From Bacteroidota bacterium (GTDB taxonomy: Bacteria > Bacteroidota > Bacteroidia > Palsa-965), in contig JACQAM010000006.1 in the NCBI GenBank assembly GCA_016194975.1, forward strand, positions 62,001-126,000: DNA of 64,000 bases. Reading direction: 5' to 3'. Position 1 is the stretch's first letter, and each line of letters opens with the position of its first letter. The notes beneath the pieces were generated by a model. That model was not told the origin of the DNA. It ran no database searches and worked only from the letters and a program-made list of their open reading frames with translations. A program made the translations under genes and the position numbers. Shown here one piece after another: positions 47,859 through 56,626 of this stretch.

Positions 47859-48689
47859 TTAATTGTTCGTGTGATTGGTTTTATTATCGTTCTCCACTTT
47901 CTTCTGGAGTTTCTGTGCTTTCTCTAAAGTTGATTTTACTTCACCTGTCCATTCACTCTGCTGGTAAGTGGCAAGAAAATCATTGCAGGCATTGATGGCA
48001 TCAGCAATGCGCTCTGATTTTTTAGCATCGACACTGTTCTCTGCCAATTTATATTTTGACATCACGGTAAGGTAAACGCTTTCTTCGCGGTAATGTGTAT
48101 CAGGATAATCGTGAAGGAACTGATTGAATGAGGTGATCGCCGCACGATAATCCTGGATCTGGTAATATTGCTTGGCATTGAAAAATGCTTTTTTCTCCAG
48201 CTTCTTATGCAGGTTATCTACGAGTTTGTTGCATTCGTGAATTCTCGCAGTATCGGTCGGAAACATCTGGATGAAATACTGGAATTCCTCAATAGCAGAA
48301 TAGGTGTCTTCCTGGTCAAGCGTGTACGGTGGCGATTCCTCGTAATGACAATACGCGCTCATGTACAGGCACTCGGCCGCGTGCTCGCTCGTGGGATATG
48401 TGCGGAAATAAGTTCTGAAAAGATAACCGGCCATAATGTAATCCTGCATGTAATAATCGCAATAAGCGAGGTAGTAATTTGTATTCTGCGCTTTTTCCGT
48501 TCCTCTCATCACCGTGTACAATTCATCGAACAGCATCTGGGCCTTGGTGTAATCTTTTTTATCGTAATACTCCACGGCCTTGTCATACTTAAGGTTGAGG
48601 TCGGTGCTTTTCTGTAATTTATTGAAATCATTGCAAGCGAGAAGAAAAGTCCCGAGAAAGAAAATGAAGAAGAAAAGTCCGCGTTTCAT
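47859..48689 (-). CDS. bamD: Outer membrane assembly lipoprotein BamD
   Basis: 276 residues from the ATG at 48689; a start at 48740 would overlap the Crp gene and lacks a signal sequence. The lipobox is FFLGTFLLAC. TPR-like units follow: KAVEYYDKKDYTKAQMLFDELYTVMRGTEKAQNTNYYLAYCDYYMQDYIMAGYLFRTYFRTYPTSEHAAECLYM and DYRAAITSFNQFLHDYPDTHYREES. BamD works with BamA to insert beta-barrel proteins into the outer membrane. First gene of the bamD-rpoZ-coaBC-porD series. Confidence 0.9.
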   Translation of the reverse strand: MKRGLFFFIFFLGTFLLACNDFNKLQKSTDLNLKYDKAVEYYDKKDYTKAQMLFDELYTVMRGTEKAQNTNYYLAYCDYYMQDYIMAGYLFRTYFRTYPTSEHAAECLYMSAYCHYEESPPYTLDQEDTYSAIEEFQYFIQMFPTDTARIHECNKLVDNLHKKLEKKAFFNAKQYYQIQDYRAAITSFNQFLHDYPDTHYREESVYLTVMSKYKLAENSVDAKKSERIADAINACNDFLATYQQSEWTGEVKSTLEKAQKLQKKVENDNKTNHTNN

Positions 48690-48721
48690 GAGAGGGCGCA
48701 AATTTACGATTTTCCTGCGAA

Positions 48722-49378
48722 TCACGCGTTTCGGGCACAACGGCGCAAAGCGGTCACATCAAGAAGACGGATCTTCCTTCCGGAAGTTGCCAGCAAACCC
48801 TCCTCTTCCATGCTTTTCAGAATACGGATCGTGGTCTCCGTTGCTGTTCCCACAAGCCCTGCTATTTCTTCTCTCGTAAGCGAAACGGGTAAGGTACTGC
48901 CATCCTCTTCGTAACCGTAAGTTTCTGCAAGATGCAAAACAGCATCAGCCAACCGCGCCTTCACCGGTTTGCGCGCCATTCCCGCAAGGTGATGCTCGGC
49001 GTGACGCAATTCTGCTGTAAGTAATTTAATGATGGAATGGGAAAAAGCGGCATTCTGTTCGAGGAGAAGAAAAAAAGTTTCGCGCGGAATGATCGTTACC
49101 AGCGAATCTTCGAGCGCCGATGCGCTGCAGGAATAAGAATCATTTCCGAGCACAGCACGATAACCCATTATATCTCCTGGTCTCGCAAGATGAATGATCT
49201 GTTCCCTGCCCTGTACATCTGTAGTAAAAAGTTTCACTTTCCCTTTGATCAGCACATGAACTCCGGAAGGAGAATTGCCTTCTGAAAAAAGCAATTCGTT
49301 CTTCAGAATATTTTTTTCCTTTTGTGTACGGGAAAATATTTTTCTGTCTTCTTCCGTTAGCAGATCAAGCAACCCCAT
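48722..49378 (-). CDS. Crp/Fnr family transcriptional regulator
   Basis: 218 residues from the ATG at 49378; an upstream GTG at 49387 directly abuts the peroxidase stop. The N-terminal cyclic-nucleotide-type barrel is seen as NELLFSEGNSPSGVHVLIKGKVKLFTTDVQGREQIIHLARPGDIMGY, then a dimer helix, then the winged helix LTREEIAGLVGTATETTIRILKSMEEEGLL. There are no Fnr-type cysteine clusters. The effector is unknown. Gene order suggests readthrough from the peroxidase gene, so a link to oxidative stress is possible. Confidence 0.9.
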   Translation of the reverse strand: MGLLDLLTEEDRKIFSRTQKEKNILKNELLFSEGNSPSGVHVLIKGKVKLFTTDVQGREQIIHLARPGDIMGYRAVLGNDSYSCSASALEDSLVTIIPRETFFLLLEQNAAFSHSIIKLLTAELRHAEHHLAGMARKPVKARLADAVLHLAETYGYEEDGSTLPVSLTREEIAGLVGTATETTIRILKSMEEEGLLATSGRKIRLLDVTALRRCARNA

Positions 49379-49387
49379 TCGGCTCAC

Positions 49388-49945
49388 TTATTTTCCTTCG
49401 ATCCAGTTCACGATCTTATCGCAGAAAGGTTTGTCGGGCGACATGACGTGCCCCACTAATTTTCCATTCTCATCGATCATGTATTTCTGAAAATTCCATT
49501 TCACTTCGCTATTTTCTAAACCATTCTCACTCTTTGTCGTCAGCCACTTATAGATCGCATCCTGGTTCTCTCCTTTAACATCGATCTTGTCCATCATCTG
49601 GAAAGTCACGCCATAATTCTTCGTGCAGAATGCCTTGATTGTATCATTCGGTCCGGGTTCCTGCTGGCCGAACTGGTTGCATGGAAATCCAAGGATCTCA
49701 AATTTTCCGGTGGGCTGATATTTCTCGTATAATTTTTCGAGGTCGGCATACTGTGGAGTGAATCCACACATGGAAGCGGTATTCACGATCAGCACTTTTT
49801 TCCCTTTCAGTTTGGTAAAATCATAATCAGTTCCGTCAATGGTTTTCGCATGAAAATCATAGAGCGTTTTGATGGAAGTATCGGTTTGCATGGATATAGA
49901 AATAAGAGCGAAACTAAAAACGGCGGGTAGAATTATTTTTTTCAT
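49388..49945 (-). CDS. Glutathione peroxidase family protein
   Basis: 185 residues from the ATG at 49945 (MKKIILPAVFSFALIS), giving a signal peptide; the longer frame to 49984 adds 13 residues before it. Catalytic tetrad: Cys in NTASMCGFTPQY (Sec replaced by Cys), Gln in FPCNQFGQQEPG, and Trp/Asn in VKWNFQKYMIDENG. Bacterial Cys-type enzymes mostly use thioredoxin. Export to the periplasm is inferred from the signal peptide. The neighbouring Crp-family gene starts about 9 bases after its stop. Confidence 0.9.
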   Translation of the reverse strand: MKKIILPAVFSFALISISMQTDTSIKTLYDFHAKTIDGTDYDFTKLKGKKVLIVNTASMCGFTPQYADLEKLYEKYQPTGKFEILGFPCNQFGQQEPGPNDTIKAFCTKNYGVTFQMMDKIDVKGENQDAIYKWLTTKSENGLENSEVKWNFQKYMIDENGKLVGHVMSPDKPFCDKIVNWIEGK

Positions 49946-50062
49946 GGAGAATATTTTGAATGGTAAAGTTAGAAAACAAAGCATGAATTATGCCAATAGA
50001 TGACAAAGGGCACAAACGCGTTTTGAGCGGCAATCATCAGTCACAAAGATGATACCGAATCG

Positions 50063-50070
50063 TATCTTTG
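50063..50070 (+). promoter_or_regulatory. Candidate -7 box for the ccm operon
   Basis: TATCTTTG matches TAnnTTTG and ends 5 bases before the GTG at 50076, so the transcript could begin at or very near the start codon. -33 element not clear. Confidence 0.45.
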
Positions 50071-50075
50071 CCGCC

Positions 50076-50738
50076 GTGTCTATTCTGAAACAGACGATCG
50101 GATTATTACGGCTTGAATTCATACAGGAGGCAAGACAGAAATATGCTTTTTACGGTGTGCTGCTTTTCGTTGTTTCCACAGTCTTCATCTGCAAATTCAG
50201 TTTTCATACTGTTAAAGATGTGCCCACCTGGAATTCTCTTTTCTGGATCATTCTTCTTTTTGCTGCTGTTACCGCAGCCGCAAGAAGTTTCTCGCGCGAA
50301 AGCAAAGGACGTTTGCTCTACCTCTACACCCTTGCAGATCCACGAGCCGTTCTGCTCGGAAAATTAGTTTACAATATTCTGTTGATGTGTTTTCTTGGCG
50401 CAGCAGCACTCTGCATTTTTGCATTTCTCATTGGATTTCCTGTACAGGGCCAACCGATGTTCCTGCTCGGATTATTTCTCGGATGCATCGCACTTGCTTC
50501 ATCATTCACGATGATCTCGGCCATCGCTTCCAAAGCAGGAAATAATTTTACTCTCATGGCCATTCTCGGTTTCCCCGTTGTACTTCCTGTTTTACTTGCC
50601 GCGATAAAAATTTCCAAATACGCAGCCGACGGACTTTCCTGGTACGGAGCATTGAATTATTTAGGTGTACTTGCTGCGATGAACATCGTAGTCGCAGCAC
50701 TCGCATATCTCCTCTTTCCGTACCTTTGGCGCGACTAA
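50076..50738 (+). CDS. ccmB: Heme exporter protein CcmB
   Basis: 220 residues from the GTG at 50076, the length of E. coli CcmB; an ATG at 50049 is in frame but lies upstream of a -7 box. Six membrane segments are visible. The family opening LLRLEFIQEARQKYAFYGVLLF and FSRESKGRLLYLYTLADPRAVLLGKLVYN are typical of CcmB. With an ATPase (CcmA, not in the window) it releases heme-loaded CcmE from CcmC. First gene of the ccm operon. Confidence 0.92.
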   Translation: MSILKQTIGLLRLEFIQEARQKYAFYGVLLFVVSTVFICKFSFHTVKDVPTWNSLFWIILLFAAVTAAARSFSRESKGRLLYLYTLADPRAVLLGKLVYNILLMCFLGAAALCIFAFLIGFPVQGQPMFLLGLFLGCIALASSFTMISAIASKAGNNFTLMAILGFPVVLPVLLAAIKISKYAADGLSWYGALNYLGVLAAMNIVVAALAYLLFPYLWRD

Positions 50739-50753
50739 AAAATTGGAATTAAA

Positions 50754-51794
50754 ATGAAGCGGAATTGGTGGAAATTTCTTTGTGTGGTACTGCTTTTTTT
50801 CACTTTAATTTTCGGAATTATCACCCCGCTTTCTCCCGGAATTTTACTCACGTCAAATTCCATCATTCCCACTTACTCGGCCCCCTTCACTGTGCAAATT
50901 ACCGGGTACAATACGCGTTTTCTGCAGAATGAAAAAACATTCGGTGCATGGCTCGTCAATTGGGATAAGAATAAACCGGTTCACATTTGCGCAAATTCTG
51001 TTGTAGTGAAAGATGATACGCACGCCGATCTTCTTTTTCCGCCCGTGAGCGCACTCGACAGTATGTTTTTCGATCTCACTGTTTATAATGATGCCGACGG
51101 AAGAATGTATATGGATCACGCCATTTTTACTTCCGACACACTTCGTGGCGGAATAGTGCCTATGTGCGATGCGAAAGTGAAGAATGAAAAGCAGGATCAT
51201 TTTGCTTTTCCGTTCCGGAATATTCTGTATGAGTCGATCCGCAATTTATTTTTTCATGTTCCCATGTGGTTCACGATGATCGCACTTCTTTCATGGGCTT
51301 TGTGGAATAATCTGCGCTTTCTCCGGAATTTCGATATGAAATATGACCGGCGTTCCAATACAGCCATCATGACCGCAGTCATTTTCGGAATTTGTGGATT
51401 GATCACCGGTTCCATGTGGGCGCGCGTTACGTGGGGTGCGTGGTGGGTGGACGATGTGAAACTGAACGGAACTGCCATTACCATGCTTGCTTATCTCGCC
51501 TACATTGTATTGAGAAATGCAATTGATGATGAACAGAAATGTGCTCGTGTTACTGCCATCTACAGCATTTTCGCTTACGTGATGATGATCGTACTCATTG
51601 GAATTCTTCCGCGTCTCGCCGATTCTCTTCACCCGGGAAATGGTGGTAATCCTGGTTTCAATTCCTATGATCTCGACAATACGCTGCGCCCTGTTTTCTA
51701 TATGGCGGCTGCTGGATGGATCCTGCTCGGCTTTTGGATCTATTCATTGAAACTCCGGATACAAAATATTAAAATTCACCTTCAGAACCAATGA
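50754..51794 (+). CDS. ccmC: Heme handling protein CcmC (CcsA family) with extracytoplasmic insertion
   Basis: 346 residues, about 110 longer than E. coli CcmC. The opening MKRNWWKFL helix is followed by an insertion (about 30-150) with an Ig/IPT-like beta pattern (SNSIIPTYSAPFTVQITGYNTRF), then RNILYESIRNLFFHVPMW, the tryptophan-rich WGAWWVDDVKLNG and LADSLHPGN with the second heme histidine. It positions heme for CcmE outside the membrane. It sits 15 bases after ccmB and overlaps ccmD as ATGA. Confidence 0.9.
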   Translation: MKRNWWKFLCVVLLFFTLIFGIITPLSPGILLTSNSIIPTYSAPFTVQITGYNTRFLQNEKTFGAWLVNWDKNKPVHICANSVVVKDDTHADLLFPPVSALDSMFFDLTVYNDADGRMYMDHAIFTSDTLRGGIVPMCDAKVKNEKQDHFAFPFRNILYESIRNLFFHVPMWFTMIALLSWALWNNLRFLRNFDMKYDRRSNTAIMTAVIFGICGLITGSMWARVTWGAWWVDDVKLNGTAITMLAYLAYIVLRNAIDDEQKCARVTAIYSIFAYVMMIVLIGILPRLADSLHPGNGGNPGFNSYDLDNTLRPVFYMAAAGWILLGFWIYSLKLRIQNIKIHLQNQ

Positions 51795-52021
51795 AAAAAA
51801 ATTCAGTACTTGTTTTATTTGTCCTCTTTGCATCGTTATTAAACGCTCAAAGCAGCCAGGGGCTTGATGAAAAATTATATCAATCTCTGCACGGACATGG
51901 CTCTTTGAATGCGGTAATTGCCGTTATCGTCGTAATTTTGTCCATATTATTTCTTGCGCTTTTCAGAATCGAAAAAAAGATCGGGAAACTGGAACAGGAA
52001 ATGAAGGAAAATAAAAAATGA
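51791..52021 (+). CDS. ccmD: CcmD family protein
   Basis: 76 residues. Signal/first segment MKKNSVLVLFVLFASLLNAQ, then a membrane helix (about 42-58, AVIAVIVVILSILFLALF) and a charged tail ending in a coiled helix. Size, topology and position between ccmC and ccmE fit CcmD, which helps CcmC and CcmE stay together. Sequence motifs are weak, so identity rests mainly on context. It overlaps both neighbours by 4 bases. Confidence 0.75.
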   Translation: MKKNSVLVLFVLFASLLNAQSSQGLDEKLYQSLHGHGSLNAVIAVIVVILSILFLALFRIEKKIGKLEQEMKENKK

Positions 52022-52404
52022 AAAAAACACACATCATCGGAATATTACTCATTGCACTTACCATCGGCAGCATGTTTGCGCTGCTCGGAAATTCCAGCAC
52101 CTATTCCGATTTTGCAAATGCAATGAAGGCAGATGATGAAGTGCATGTGGCAGGCACACTCGACCGAAGCAAAAAAATGGTTTATGATCCGGCTTCCGAT
52201 CCGAATAAATTCTCGTTTTACATGATCGATCGCAAAGGAAATGAACGTCATGTTATTCTTCTCAAAAGCAAACCCCAGGATTTCGAACGTTCGCAACAAG
52301 TGGTGATCATCGGGTCCATGAAAGGAGATGATTTCATTGCGAAAGATGTGCTCATGAAATGTCCTTCGAAATACAACAGCGGAGTTGAAATCCCCGTTAA
52401 ATAA
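52018..52404 (+). CDS. ccmE: Cytochrome c maturation protein CcmE, Cys-type
   Basis: 128 residues. One N-terminal membrane helix, then the OB-fold with EVHVAGTLDRSKKMVYDPASDPNKFSFYMID and FERSQQVVIIGSMKGDDFIAKDVLMKCPSKYNSG. The heme-binding site is CPSKY (Cys-x3-Tyr) in place of the usual His-x3-Tyr of E. coli CcmE (His130). Cys-type CcmE is known from archaea and Desulfovibrio, where CcmH is missing. No ccmH or ccmG is seen here. Confidence 0.9.
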   Translation: MKKTHIIGILLIALTIGSMFALLGNSSTYSDFANAMKADDEVHVAGTLDRSKKMVYDPASDPNKFSFYMIDRKGNERHVILLKSKPQDFERSQQVVIIGSMKGDDFIAKDVLMKCPSKYNSGVEIPVK

Positions 52405-52458
52405 AAAACAACAGGGAAAAATATTTCTTTCCTGCTGCAAATTTTTCCATTCACAGCA

Positions 52459-55170
52459 ATGACACAGCAGTACCAGGGCGAACAATTATTATGGGGAGAG
52501 ATCGGTCACATGCTTGTGGTCATTGCATTTATCTCCGCTCTTTTTTCCGTGATCGTGAATTACCTGCGCGTCAAGCAGGATAACGGAGAAATAAAATGGA
52601 AATCCACCGCAAGATTTTTCTACACCACGCACGCAGTTTCTGCTTTCGGGATTTTACTCACGCTGCTTTTGATGATCGTCAAACACCGTTACGAATATCA
52701 ATACGTGTGGCAGCATTCGAAGAGCGATATGAAAATGAATTATGTTCTTGCCTGCATCTGGGAAGGACAGGAAGGAAGTACGTTGCTCTGGTTAGTGTGG
52801 CACGGCGTCATCGGTTTGATATTGATGAAAAGAGCGAAGCAATGGGAAGCGCCGGTACTCACTGTTGTTGCGCTCGTGCAGGTTTTTCTATCCATGATGC
52901 TGCTCGGAATTTATGTGGGTGGTGTTCACGTTGGCAGTAATCCATTCGGATTGATGCGCCTCCAGGAAGACAACATCGGTTTGCCCTGGACAAAAATGCC
53001 GGATTATCTCGCACACATTTCCGACGGACACGGATTGAATCCGCTCCTCCAGAATTATTGGATGACCATTCACCCTCCTACTCTTTTCTGTGGATTTGCA
53101 CTGACCACTATTCCATTTGCATTTGCGATCGCAGGATTGTGGACAAAAAAATATCACGATTGGCAATCGGCTGCTTTACCCTGGGCATTCACCGGCGTAA
53201 TGGTGCTCGGCACCGGAATTCTCATGGGCGGTGCGTGGGCGTATGAGTCGTTGAGCTTCGGAGGATTCTGGGCGTGGGACCCGGTTGAAAATGCATCACT
53301 CGTTCCCTGGCTCGTACTTGTAGGCGCGGCGCACGTGATGTTGCTTTACAAACAAAAAGGACAATCGCTCTTCACCACATTTCTCCTCTGCATTTTTGCT
53401 TTTCTTCTCATAGTGTATTCCACCTTTCTCACGAAGAGCGGGATCCTCGCAAAAACTTCCGTGCATGCATTTACAGATGATGGGCTCAATGAAGAACTCA
53501 CTGCCTTCATGGGATTTTTTCTCTGGCTTTCGGTGATGCTGCTTTCTTTCAATACTCGTTTGAAAATTATTTACACAGCGATCGCCGTACTGGTTCTCAT
53601 TATGTTTTTCAACGGAATGCACGGCGCATCCATGTTGCTGCTGCTCGTCTCCTCGTTCATTTCGCTCATTCTCGGTTACTGGAAATTTTTTCCGAAGACC
53701 GACAAAGAAGAAGAATTGTGGTCGAGAGAATTCTGGATGTTCATCGGTTCTCTTGTTCTTCTTGTTGCTGCATTCCAGATCATCTTCTACACTTCATCGC
53801 CGGTCGTGAATAAATTCCTCGAAGTTTCTCCTGTTCATCATTTCATGCAGAGCATGTATCACCAGACCGGGTGGCAATGGATAGGAAAAATGGCCGATGC
53901 GAATATTGCACCCGATAAAGATGTGGTGAACTTCTTCAACAAATGGCAGATCTCATTCGCAGTCATCATTTGCCTGCTCGTTGGTTTCACACAATACCTG
54001 AAATACAGGAACACAGATTTCAAAACTTTTATCCGTGAGATCCGCATTCCGCTTATTGCTTCCATTGTTCTTTCCGTCATCATTTCGTTTACGATCTATT
54101 ACAACAGCCAATGGAATTCAGTAACGCAGAAAAAACAATACATCTTCATGTTGTGTTCCATCCTGCTCTTCTCCTGCATCTTCACCATTCTTGCCAATGC
54201 GAATTACTGGAGAAAAGTTTTCGGTGGAAAAATTTCAAAAGCAGGTGCGTCCATCGCGCACGTAGGATTCGGTGTGCTGATACTTGGCGTGGTAATTTCC
54301 ACTTCTAAAAAAGATACCATCTCGAGAAATACTTCGAAAATGGATCTCACTGGTTTTGCCGAGGACATTGACAATCTCGAAAATATTTATATGCTCAAAG
54401 GAGATACGCTGCCAATGGGACCTTATCTCGTAACGTACACAAATCACCAGAGAAAAATAAAGAACGGAACCGGTTACGTTTATTTCAATGTCGATTTTAT
54501 CGAGAAGGGCGATAATGGGAAACCGGAAAAAGTTTTTACGCTCAGCCCGTTTTACCAGTTGAATCCCATTATGGGAAATGCGCGTGAGCCCGATACCAAA
54601 CATTATATCTTCCGCGATATTTATTCGTCGGTGAAATTTGCCGAGGATCGTTTACTGGACGATTCTGCTGAAAAAGCAGATCTTAATTCCGATCATTATG
54701 ATGAACCACTGGAACATAATCTCACCTTTCGCGATACGCTTGGATTGGAGAATTGCATTCTTGTCCTCGACAGTGCCAATGAAGATTCGCTCTCCCCGCT
54801 GAACCAGACAAATGAAAAAAATCTCGTTGCCTACTTCAGCATTTTCAATTCGAAGATGGAACGCCACATAATCGAGTCGCGCATTTTCTTCGATAAGAAA
54901 ACATCGGTGTTCAAGCGCATTCTCGATGGAGAAGATGAATCGACCGGTGTCAAAGTCTCTTTTGCCGATGTGGACAATGAAACGAAAAAGCTGAAAATAT
55001 ACACGAGCATCCGCCTCAATCACAAACCGGATTACATGGTGCTGCAGGTTTCTGTTTTTCCCGGAATAAATATTCTCTGGATCGGTTGCCTCATTATGAT
55101 CACCGGAACTTTCATTGCCGTACGCGAACGTGTCCGGAAAAAAAACAGGGACGATAAAAAAGCAGCATGA
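52459..55170 (+). CDS. ccmF: Cytochrome c heme lyase subunit CcmF (CcsA/NrfE type)
   Basis: 903 residues with about 15 membrane segments. WWD domain: GGFWAWDPVENASLVPWLV at about 272-291, with WEGQEGSTLLWLVWHG before and the histidines near NYWMTIHPPTLFCGF and SVHAFTDDG. The long soluble C-terminal domain (about 600-860) lies outside the membrane. CcmF joins heme from CcmE to apocytochrome c. It is 54 bases after ccmE; the ATGA overlap with the DUF2520 gene shows the operon continues. Confidence 0.93.
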   Translation: MTQQYQGEQLLWGEIGHMLVVIAFISALFSVIVNYLRVKQDNGEIKWKSTARFFYTTHAVSAFGILLTLLLMIVKHRYEYQYVWQHSKSDMKMNYVLACIWEGQEGSTLLWLVWHGVIGLILMKRAKQWEAPVLTVVALVQVFLSMMLLGIYVGGVHVGSNPFGLMRLQEDNIGLPWTKMPDYLAHISDGHGLNPLLQNYWMTIHPPTLFCGFALTTIPFAFAIAGLWTKKYHDWQSAALPWAFTGVMVLGTGILMGGAWAYESLSFGGFWAWDPVENASLVPWLVLVGAAHVMLLYKQKGQSLFTTFLLCIFAFLLIVYSTFLTKSGILAKTSVHAFTDDGLNEELTAFMGFFLWLSVMLLSFNTRLKIIYTAIAVLVLIMFFNGMHGASMLLLLVSSFISLILGYWKFFPKTDKEEELWSREFWMFIGSLVLLVAAFQIIFYTSSPVVNKFLEVSPVHHFMQSMYHQTGWQWIGKMADANIAPDKDVVNFFNKWQISFAVIICLLVGFTQYLKYRNTDFKTFIREIRIPLIASIVLSVIISFTIYYNSQWNSVTQKKQYIFMLCSILLFSCIFTILANANYWRKVFGGKISKAGASIAHVGFGVLILGVVISTSKKDTISRNTSKMDLTGFAEDIDNLENIYMLKGDTLPMGPYLVTYTNHQRKIKNGTGYVYFNVDFIEKGDNGKPEKVFTLSPFYQLNPIMGNAREPDTKHYIFRDIYSSVKFAEDRLLDDSAEKADLNSDHYDEPLEHNLTFRDTLGLENCILVLDSANEDSLSPLNQTNEKNLVAYFSIFNSKMERHIIESRIFFDKKTSVFKRILDGEDESTGVKVSFADVDNETKKLKIYTSIRLNHKPDYMVLQVSVFPGINILWIGCLIMITGTFIAVRERVRKKNRDDKKAA

Positions 55171-55946
55171 AAGATCTTCGTTGTGCACTCATCGGTTCAG
55201 GAAATGTAGCCACGCACCTCGGCATCGCGTTACATCGCGCGGGCGTACGCATCACGTGCGTGTACAGCCGCAATGGCGCACATGCACGCACGCTCGCTGC
55301 AAAAGTGCATTCAAAAGCGGTCACAAAAATTTCCGGGATCAATGAAGCAGATGTTTTTCTAATTGCGGTAAAAGATGATGCAATCTCCGCCATAGCGAAA
55401 AAACTCAATGTGAACGACGGGATCGTTCTCCATACTTCCGGTAGTGTGGGAATAGACGTGCTGAAAAAATTCAATCAGCACGGTGTACTTTATCCTTTGC
55501 AATCACTTTCCGTCAACCGGAATATCCACCTCGAAGATGTTCCGATGTGCATCGAGGCGAATGACAAAAGCACTTTACTTTCGGTGAGCAATATTGCGAG
55601 TGTGCTTTCTGATTTTGTTTATGAACTGGATTCACACCAGCGCGCAGCCGCGCATCTCGCAGCCGTGTTCGCAAATAATTTTTCCAATCACATGTATCAC
55701 ATCGCGGATTCCATACTCGAAGAACACGACCTTCCCTTCGATCTCGTTCGCCCGCTTATCCTGGAAACTGCAATGAAAGTGCTCGATCATTCTCCTGCTG
55801 CTTCACAAACGGGCCCCGCTTCGAGAAATGATAAGCATGTGATCAGCCGGCATCTTGCTTCGCTGAAAAAAAATCCGGCTTTGAGAAAAATTTATTTCGA
55901 CATCACGAAAAATATTGCTGCGCAGAAAAAGAAAAGAAAAAAATGA
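55167..55946 (+). CDS. Rossmann-like and DUF2520 domain protein
   Basis: 259 residues. LRCALIGSGNVATHLGIALHRAGVRITCVYSRN is the dinucleotide-binding opening; LHTSGSVGIDVLKKFNQHGVLYPLQSLS and HLAAVFANNFSNHMYHIADSILEEHDLPFDLVRPLI match DUF2520. It resembles ketopantoate/pyrroline-5-carboxylate reductases in layout, but the substrate is unknown. The overlap with ccmF and with kdsC (4 bases each) implies a common transcript. Confidence 0.88.
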   Translation: MKDLRCALIGSGNVATHLGIALHRAGVRITCVYSRNGAHARTLAAKVHSKAVTKISGINEADVFLIAVKDDAISAIAKKLNVNDGIVLHTSGSVGIDVLKKFNQHGVLYPLQSLSVNRNIHLEDVPMCIEANDKSTLLSVSNIASVLSDFVYELDSHQRAAAHLAAVFANNFSNHMYHIADSILEEHDLPFDLVRPLILETAMKVLDHSPAASQTGPASRNDKHVISRHLASLKKNPALRKIYFDITKNIAAQKKKRKK

Positions 55947-56443
55947 ACGGAAATTTTAAATCACGTTTGCACAGCGTAAAGGCATTTATTTTCGATATCG
56001 ACGGCGTACTTACCGACGGAAAACTCATTCTCAATTCCGACGGTTCCATTTCAAGAAGTGTGAATGCGAAAGATGGTTATGCTTTAAGCCGCGCAGTGAA
56101 AGCCGGTTTCAAAGTGGCGATCATTTCCTACGGCCGCGAAGAAGTGATGAAAAAAAGATATTCAGAACTCGGGCTCACCGAAGTTTATCTCGGCATCACC
56201 GACAAAGAAGAAAAACTGAAAGAATTTGAAAGTGTTTATTACCTGAATGCAGATGAAATACTTTTCATGGGCGATGATGTTCCTGATCTCCTGGCAATGA
56301 AAAGATGCGGAGTTCCCTGTTGTCCGTATGATGCCGTGCACGAGATCCGCGAAATTTCTGTTTATGTTTCTCCAATGAAAGGTGGCGATGGTTGCGCGCG
56401 CGATGTGATCGAACAGGTGATGCGATTACAGGGAAAATGGTAA
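55943..56443 (+). CDS. kdsC: KdsC-type HAD phosphatase
   Basis: 166 residues, no cap domain. HAD motif I FDIDGVLTDG (nucleophile and acid Asp), motif II region AIISYGREE (the usual form is IISGR/ISGG), motif III lysine in DKEEKLKEF and motif IV FMGDDVPDLLAMKRCGVPCCP. KdsC removes phosphate from KDO 8-phosphate for LPS. The extra Tyr in motif II is odd. Substrate is inferred from family and could be a related sugar phosphate. Confidence 0.85.
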   Translation: MNGNFKSRLHSVKAFIFDIDGVLTDGKLILNSDGSISRSVNAKDGYALSRAVKAGFKVAIISYGREEVMKKRYSELGLTEVYLGITDKEEKLKEFESVYYLNADEILFMGDDVPDLLAMKRCGVPCCPYDAVHEIREISVYVSPMKGGDGCARDVIEQVMRLQGKW

Positions 56444-56450
56444 ACCCTGT

Positions 56451-56498
56451 CAATTGTCATTGGGAAAATTATTTAAACTGAAATCTCAATGACAATTG
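56451..56498. repeat. Inverted repeat downstream of kdsC
   Basis: Perfect 12-bp arms CAATTGTCATTG (56451-56462) and CAATGACAATTG (56487-56498) with a 24-base loop. The right arm includes the left 8-bp direct repeat of the adjoining MITE-like element. It is probably part of a heptamer-type array (CAATGAC/AAATGAC units) and not a standard terminator. Confidence 0.55.
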
Positions 56499-56626
56499 GG
56501 TAGTGGGGCAGTTTGAAAATTCTTAGCGCCTTAGTGCCTTTGTGGTTTAATAAAAGAATGGTTTAGGAACCACGAAGGCGCCAAGGCGCGAAGTTGAATC
56601 GGAAAAGAGCAAACTGAGCCACTACC
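56499..56626. repeat. MITE-like palindromic element, copy 3
   Basis: 128 bp, nearly perfect palindrome. Ends are GGTAGTGGGGCAGTTTG (56499-56515) and the complement of GGTAGTGGCTCAGTTTG (56610-56626). The inner arms CTTAGCGCCTTAGTGCC and GGCGCCAAGGCGCGAAG also pair. Exact 8-bp direct repeats GACAATTG stand on both sides (56491-56498, 56627-56634). No coding capacity. It lies between kdsC and ubiA, which are adjacent in many relatives. Confidence 0.85.

Noticed and set aside
56451-56498. kdsC terminator
   Set aside because: Perfect stem but a 24-base loop and no T-run; it overlaps repeat sequence.
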